From assembly GCA_012511245.1 (NCBI GenBank), contig JAAZGM010000014.1, forward strand, positions 1 through 8,679: a stretch of DNA of 8,679 nucleotides, read 5' to 3'. This DNA is from Methanomicrobiales archaeon (GTDB taxonomy: Archaea; Halobacteriota; Methanomicrobia; Methanomicrobiales; Methanoculleaceae). The notes below the pieces were generated by a model. It was given only the letters and a program-made list of their open reading frames with translations, did not search any database and was not told the origin of the DNA. The position numbers were made by a program, and so were the translations under genes. Positions 4,541 to 8,679 of the stretch are shown piece by piece (position 1 is the stretch's first letter; each line of letters opens with the position of its first letter).

Positions 4541-7500
4541 ATGTGCATCGATGGCCAACGAACATCCCCGGACCGCCCTTTTCCCGTTCCGGTAGTCGAA
4601 GTCCACGATGTAGGAATGATTCCGCCGGCATCTGCGGGCGAGCGTATTTCTGCGCCCGGGAACGGTTATACACCATTCCCCGAACCATATATCCTGATCT
4701 GCGTAATGTCTGGGATCGTATGCCTTCTCTCTCTCCTGCCGGACGTGCCGGCGGTAGAACCCGTATGCCCCATCATGGGTCTCATCGGGTTTCTCAGACC
4801 GGGTGGCCCTTCTTTTATCCGGCGCTGGCTGAAGAGGAAGACCGAGGAGAGCGATGGTGAAGCCGATCCTGCACCCCCCGATACCGGTCTCTCCACCGGG
4901 ACACCCTCCGATGAACTTGAGAATATCGCCGTTCTCCGCCAGCAGGTGGACAGGCTCTCTTTGCTGAAAAAAGAGGAAAGCGCCTCTTTTCTGATGGATT
5001 CTCCTGTGGTTCTCGTTCCCCGGGATGAGGTAACTGCACCCCGCCGGCGGGAAGGTCTTGAGGCTGAAGATTTTGCGGACATCTTCTCCCTTGGCGATGA
5101 GGATGGCGATATACCCCGTGTCCCGGATGGGCTCGTCCCCGACGATAACCCCACACCGTCCCCGGGCTCCTTCAGTGACGACGAACTCATGAAGATGCTC
5201 GGACTCGATGACGGCGATGCCGACCGTGAACCCCCGGGTGAAGGACCGGCGGCCGTGACTTCTCCTTCTATGATTGGTGAGGTTATGGGGTGGGATGATG
5301 AGCGCCCGACAGAGTTGCTCATCGCCGATCTCGGCAGTGACGATGCCAACCTCCGTGCACATGCCATCGATGCCGTCGCCGGGCGTGGAGTGGATGCGGT
5401 CGAACCCCTGATCCGTGCCCTTGCTCATGCAGGCGACGGCGAGCGGTGGTGCGTTGCCGAGGCCCTTGCGTTGATCGGCGAGGACTCGATCCCTGCGCTG
5501 ATTGCTGCTCTTGGAGATACTACAGAACAGATCGGGGCAGCAGCTACGCTTGTGCGCATCGGCAGCCCTGCCGTGCCGCCCCTTATCACGGCACTTGCCG
5601 GTGATGACGGTGAAGTGCAGTTCGGCGCTCGTTACGCGCTCCGTGAGATCGGCGGCGGAGCAATCCCCTCTCTTATCGAGGCGCTCAGTGCACCTGAACG
5701 GGGCATCCGGAGATCGGCGGCCTCTGTCCTCAGGGAACTCGGGTGGGAGGCCACCGATGATGCCGGTGCAATCCGCTACCTCATCGCCGATGAGGCGTGG
5801 CTTGATGTCGCGGATTACGGTGTGACCGCGATCGAACCCCTCATCAGCATCCTGAGATCCCCTGACCGGGGGATGTGGTGGAACGCCGCCCGGACTCTCG
5901 GGGAGATCGGCGAGGCCGCGGTCATCCCCCTGGTCGAACTTCTGCATGAATCAGGCGATGAGATCCATCCACTGGCGGCGATGGCGCTCACAGAGATCGG
6001 TTCTCCTGCAGTTGGAGCGCTCATCAGGCTTCTCTCCATCCCCTCCCTCAGCAGCACAGCGGCGAGAGCCCTGGTGAAGATCGGCGAACCGGCGGTGGAG
6101 GAGTGCATCCACGCCCTGGGCTCTCTGGAGGGTGAGGGGGAGGAGGTGCTTCAAGATGTTCTTGCTGCGTTCGGTGAATCGGCGGTGCCCGCCCTGATCC
6201 AGTCGCTGATCTCGGGCAGGTCCCGCACCCGGTCTCAGGCCGCCGCGGTCCTTGCCCGGATGAACTGGGAACCCTGGAACGATACCGAGCAGGCCTGGTA
6301 CCTGATCGCCCGCGAAGAGTGGATGGAACTTGCTCGACTGGGGTCACCGGCCGTCGATCCGCTGATCCGGGTGCTCAACGGCGATGATGCCCGTATACGC
6401 TGCGAGGCTGCGGCGGCACTCGGCGAGGTCGGTGATCCGGCGGCGATAGCCCCCCTTATAGATGCCCTTTCCGATGGGGCTGTCGCCCCGGTGGCGGCGG
6501 ACGCGCTTGTTGCCATAGGGGCTCCGGCCACAGCCCCGGTTCTCGGGCTGCTTGAAGCCCGGGATGGGGGTGTCAGGGAGTATGCCGTCGAGGTCCTGGG
6601 CAGGCTCGGGGCGCCTGAAGCGGTTCCGGCTATCATCGAACTTCTCAGGACCGGTGAAGACCGTCTCCACCGGAAGGCCGTCGACGCCCTGATCGGGATC
6701 GGTGCGCCTGCGGTGGCTTCTCTCATCCCTCTCCTCGGCGAGGAGGGTGACGGGCAGGCAGGAGCGACCGCGGCGCTCATCGGGATCGGTGCGCCGGCAC
6801 TCGAACCGCTTGTCAGGGCACTCAGCGATGAGACCTCGTCGATCCGCATGGGAGCCGCAAGGGTTCTCATGAAGCTCGGGTGGATCCCTGAACAGGGAGC
6901 AGAAGAGATCAGGTACCTGATCGCGCTGCAACGGTGGCCGGATATTACGCCTATCGGTGCTCCTGCCGTCGATCCCCTGGCATCCCGGCTCGGCGACCTC
7001 GATCCGGCGGTCGAGGCCGGAGCAATAACGACGCTCATCGGGATCGGTGTGCCGGCGATTCCCTCCCTGATCCGCCTGCTTGATAGAGAATCCCTCCACG
7101 ATCCGGTGACCGAGGCACTGGTCGGCATCGGGGCACCGTCGGTAGAGCCGCTGGTCCAGTCCCTGGATGAGGCGCAGTCCCGTGATGCAGCCGCCGGGGT
7201 GCTGGTTCGGATCGGGCAGCCCGCAGCCGGTGCGCTCATCCCGGCTCTTGGACATCCCGTGATCGGGCCGACAGCCGCCCGGGTCCTCGATGCGATAGGC
7301 GAAGGTGCCTTTGATGCGCTGATAGAAGCGCTCGGAGACGACGATGCCTGTATCCGGCAGCGAGCCGGAGATGTGCTCGCCGGTCACGGGGATGCGGCTG
7401 CAGCCCCGCTCATCGAGGCTCTGGGAGATCCCGATGATGCCATCAGGCTCGGGGCTATCGAGACCCTCACCTCTCTTGGGAGCCCGGTTATCGGGCTGCT

Positions 7501-8679
7501 TACGGGGGCGCTCAATGACGAGCGCTACCTTGTGCGGCTGGGAGCGGCGGAGGTTCTCGGGAGGGTCGGGTGGGAGCCCCTGACCGAGAGCGAGACCGTC
7601 CATTACCTGATCGCGAAGGAACAGTGGAGTTCCGTTGCCGCGATCGGGCACGGTGCGGTCGAACCGTTGATCCGGACGCTTGCCGATACCGACAGCGCCA
7701 TCCAGGTGGGTGCGGCACGCGCTCTCGGGCTGATCGGTGCGCCCGCAGTCGCACGGTTGATCGACGAACTCCGCGTCGAACAGGATGATACGCAGCGAAA
7801 GGCGGTTGAGGCGCTCAAGTTGATCGGCGAACCGGCGGTTGTTCCGCTCATCGATGCCCTCCAGGACCGTGACTGGCAGATCCGCCTGGGTGCGGCACGG
7901 GCGCTCGTCGGTATCAGGGATCCCGCCGTCGAACCGTTGATCCTGGCTCTCCGTGCCGCCCCTCCAGCCGTCCAGATGGGAGCAGCCGCTACGTTAGGTA
8001 AGATTGGGAGCCCGGCAGCCATCGAACCGCTGATCGATGCGCTTTTACTGAGTGATCGGCGCCTGGGGCATGTCGTTGTGCGGGCGCTCGGCATGATGGG
8101 TGAACCGGCGATCAGACCGCTCCTGCGCGTCCTCAAGGACGGAGATAATACGTCCCGGAAAGGTGCGGTTGAGGCGCTTGTGCAGATCGGTGAGCCTGCA
8201 GCACGCCTGCTCCCGGGTGTGCTCACCGCCGAACACTTCCGCGTCCGGGCGGGAGTTGTGGATGCTCTCGATCGCCTGAACTGGTCACCCTCGACCGCGG
8301 AAGAGACGGTTGCCTACCTGATCGCAAAGGAGCGATGGAGTGATCTCGCCCGGTCAGGGGCGATCGCAGTCGAACCTCTGATACAGGTGCTTGATGACCG
8401 TGATGACAGCATCCGGCGGCGGGCGGCGAAGGTCCTCGGCGAGATCGGTGATCCGCGTGCGGTTCCCGGGCTCATGAACCTCCTCCACGACGATTACTAT
8501 AGTGTCCGGCGGGAGGTCGAGACGGCGTTTGTCGCCATAGGGGTTCCGGCGATGGAGTCGGTTGTATCTGCACTCGATGATCCGGATGGCGATGTCCGGC
8601 GGCGTGCGGCAGATGTGCTCACCGAGATCGGGGATGTGCGGGCGATCGCACCCCTTGAGCGCATCTTCGATGACGAAGA
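4541..8679 (+). CDS. Giant HEAT-repeat (PBS-lyase-like) protein, 3' truncated by window
   Basis: One frame stays open from 4541 through the window end (1379 codons, no stop). Residues about 256-1379 form some 34 HEAT repeats of about 28-32 residues, typically P-A-V-x-P-L-I-x-x-L then R-x-x-A-A-x-A-L-x-x-I-G, as in PBS-lyase HEAT-like families. They build an alpha-solenoid, a protein-binding scaffold. Five linkers of the form [GN]-W-x-P...Y-L-I-A...W interrupt the array, with the first Trp at 402, 576, 781, 1011 and 1248. The N-terminus has a hydrophobic stretch (about 49-66), a basic R-R-W-L-K-R-K (94-100), a short coiled-coil-like segment (about 124-146) and an acidic, Pro-rich linker (about 173-240). 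The start is uncertain: 4541 fits a TATA box 28 bases upstream, whereas Met79 (4775) opens with M-G-L-I-G-F-L, which resembles the start of other methanogen HEAT proteins. An in-frame TAA at 4514 rules out anything earlier. The partner and role are unknown. The long antisense frames here are codon-bias shadows. Confidence 0.92.
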   Translation, partial: MCIDGQRTSPDRPFPVPVVEVHDVGMIPPASAGERISAPGNGYTPFPEPYILICVMSGIVCLLSLLPDVPAVEPVCPIMGLIGFLRPGGPSFIRRWLKRKTEESDGEADPAPPDTGLSTGTPSDELENIAVLRQQVDRLSLLKKEESASFLMDSPVVLVPRDEVTAPRRREGLEAEDFADIFSLGDEDGDIPRVPDGLVPDDNPTPSPGSFSDDELMKMLGLDDGDADREPPGEGPAAVTSPSMIGEVMGWDDERPTELLIADLGSDDANLRAHAIDAVAGRGVDAVEPLIRALAHAGDGERWCVAEALALIGEDSIPALIAALGDTTEQIGAAATLVRIGSPAVPPLITALAGDDGEVQFGARYALREIGGGAIPSLIEALSAPERGIRRSAASVLRELGWEATDDAGAIRYLIADEAWLDVADYGVTAIEPLISILRSPDRGMWWNAARTLGEIGEAAVIPLVELLHESGDEIHPLAAMALTEIGSPAVGALIRLLSIPSLSSTAARALVKIGEPAVEECIHALGSLEGEGEEVLQDVLAAFGESAVPALIQSLISGRSRTRSQAAAVLARMNWEPWNDTEQAWYLIAREEWMELARLGSPAVDPLIRVLNGDDARIRCEAAAALGEVGDPAAIAPLIDALSDGAVAPVAADALVAIGAPATAPVLGLLEARDGGVREYAVEVLGRLGAPEAVPAIIELLRTGEDRLHRKAVDALIGIGAPAVASLIPLLGEEGDGQAGATAALIGIGAPALEPLVRALSDETSSIRMGAARVLMKLGWIPEQGAEEIRYLIALQRWPDITPIGAPAVDPLASRLGDLDPAVEAGAITTLIGIGVPAIPSLIRLLDRESLHDPVTEALVGIGAPSVEPLVQSLDEAQSRDAAAGVLVRIGQPAAGALIPALGHPVIGPTAARVLDAIGEGAFDALIEALGDDDACIRQRAGDVLAGHGDAAAAPLIEALGDPDDAIRLGAIETLTSLGSPVIGLLTGALNDERYLVRLGAAEVLGRVGWEPLTESETVHYLIAKEQWSSVAAIGHGAVEPLIRTLADTDSAIQVGAARALGLIGAPAVARLIDELRVEQDDTQRKAVEALKLIGEPAVVPLIDALQDRDWQIRLGAARALVGIRDPAVEPLILALRAAPPAVQMGAAATLGKIGSPAAIEPLIDALLLSDRRLGHVVVRALGMMGEPAIRPLLRVLKDGDNTSRKGAVEALVQIGEPAARLLPGVLTAEHFRVRAGVVDALDRLNWSPSTAEETVAYLIAKERWSDLARSGAIAVEPLIQVLDDRDDSIRRRAAKVLGEIGDPRAVPGLMNLLHDDYYSVRREVETAFVAIGVPAMESVVSALDDPDGDVRRRAADVLTEIGDVRAIAPLERIFDDE
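5306..8679 (+). repeat. HEAT-repeat array with five Trp-linker super-repeats
   Basis: The coding repeats have a period near 93 bases. The six blocks hold 5, 5, 6, 7, 7 and at least 4 repeats. Some units remain almost identical in DNA: ATCGGGATCGGTGCGCC occurs at 6692-6708 and 6779-6795, and again with one change at 7037-7053. This suggests expansion by tandem duplication within this gene. Confidence 0.85.

Noticed and set aside
4487..5947. Long minus-strand open frame (486 codons) overlapping the start of the HEAT gene
   Set aside because: The plus frame is a continuous HEAT-repeat protein. The antisense frame shows no family motif and arises from the codon bias of the repeats.
6235..8236. 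Several long minus-strand open frames opposite the HEAT array, rich in Ser/Ala/Gly or Arg/Asp
   Set aside because: They repeat with the same period as the HEAT units, which is what antisense shadows of a repeat gene do.
5306..8679. Regular DNA periodicity near 93 bases, considered as a CRISPR-like or satellite array
   Set aside because: The periodic sequence is a translated, diverged HEAT repeat in an open frame. There are no short identical repeats separated by unique spacers.

Overview
The window looks like chromosome from a methanogenic archaeon, most likely a GC-rich Methanomicrobiales (Methanoculleus-like). Three things point there. One gene is recognisable as methanogenesis marker protein 8 (DUF2099), a family limited to methanogens and close relatives. 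Archaeal TATA-like elements lie 25-30 bases ahead of several genes, and ribosome-binding sites match the GGAGGTG type. Coding DNA is GC-rich and separated by AT-rich intergenic stretches. The genus is inferred, not proven.

Layout. (1) 1-202, minus strand: the first 11 codons of an unidentified gene, preceded by a 52-residue Cys/His-rich protein that looks zinc-binding. (2) 332-1189, plus strand: methanogenesis marker 8, divergent from the small protein. Its stop abuts the stop of the next, convergent gene within TGATCA. (3) 1190-3380, minus strand: a tightly overlapping three-gene operon. In transcription order it encodes a stand-alone CARF-like nucleotide-sensor domain (175 aa), a large PIN-like nuclease (335 aa) and a HAD-family hydrolase (231 aa). 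(4) 3674-4279, plus strand: a DUF6573-like domain fused to an excisionase-type helix-turn-helix. (5) 4280-4540: an AT-rich regulatory interval with two TATA-like elements, an imperfect palindrome and a possible 31-residue minus-strand ORF. (6) 4541-8679, plus strand: the first 1379 codons of a giant HEAT-repeat protein that runs off the window. It has about 34 repeats in six blocks, separated by five copies of a Trp-containing linker.

How the genes may work together. The strongest candidate for a little-described system is the CARF/PIN pair. CARF domains sense cyclic oligoadenylates or related nucleotides in type III CRISPR defence, and PIN domains cut RNA. Here they are separate proteins, translationally coupled by a 4-base overlap, with no CRISPR array or Cas gene visible. 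The HAD hydrolase could be the third component or only a co-transcribed housekeeping phosphatase. The neighbouring DUF6573/HTH protein and the HEAT scaffold give the area an accessory, possibly mobile-element-influenced character. Nothing in the sequence directly links them to the CARF/PIN operon.
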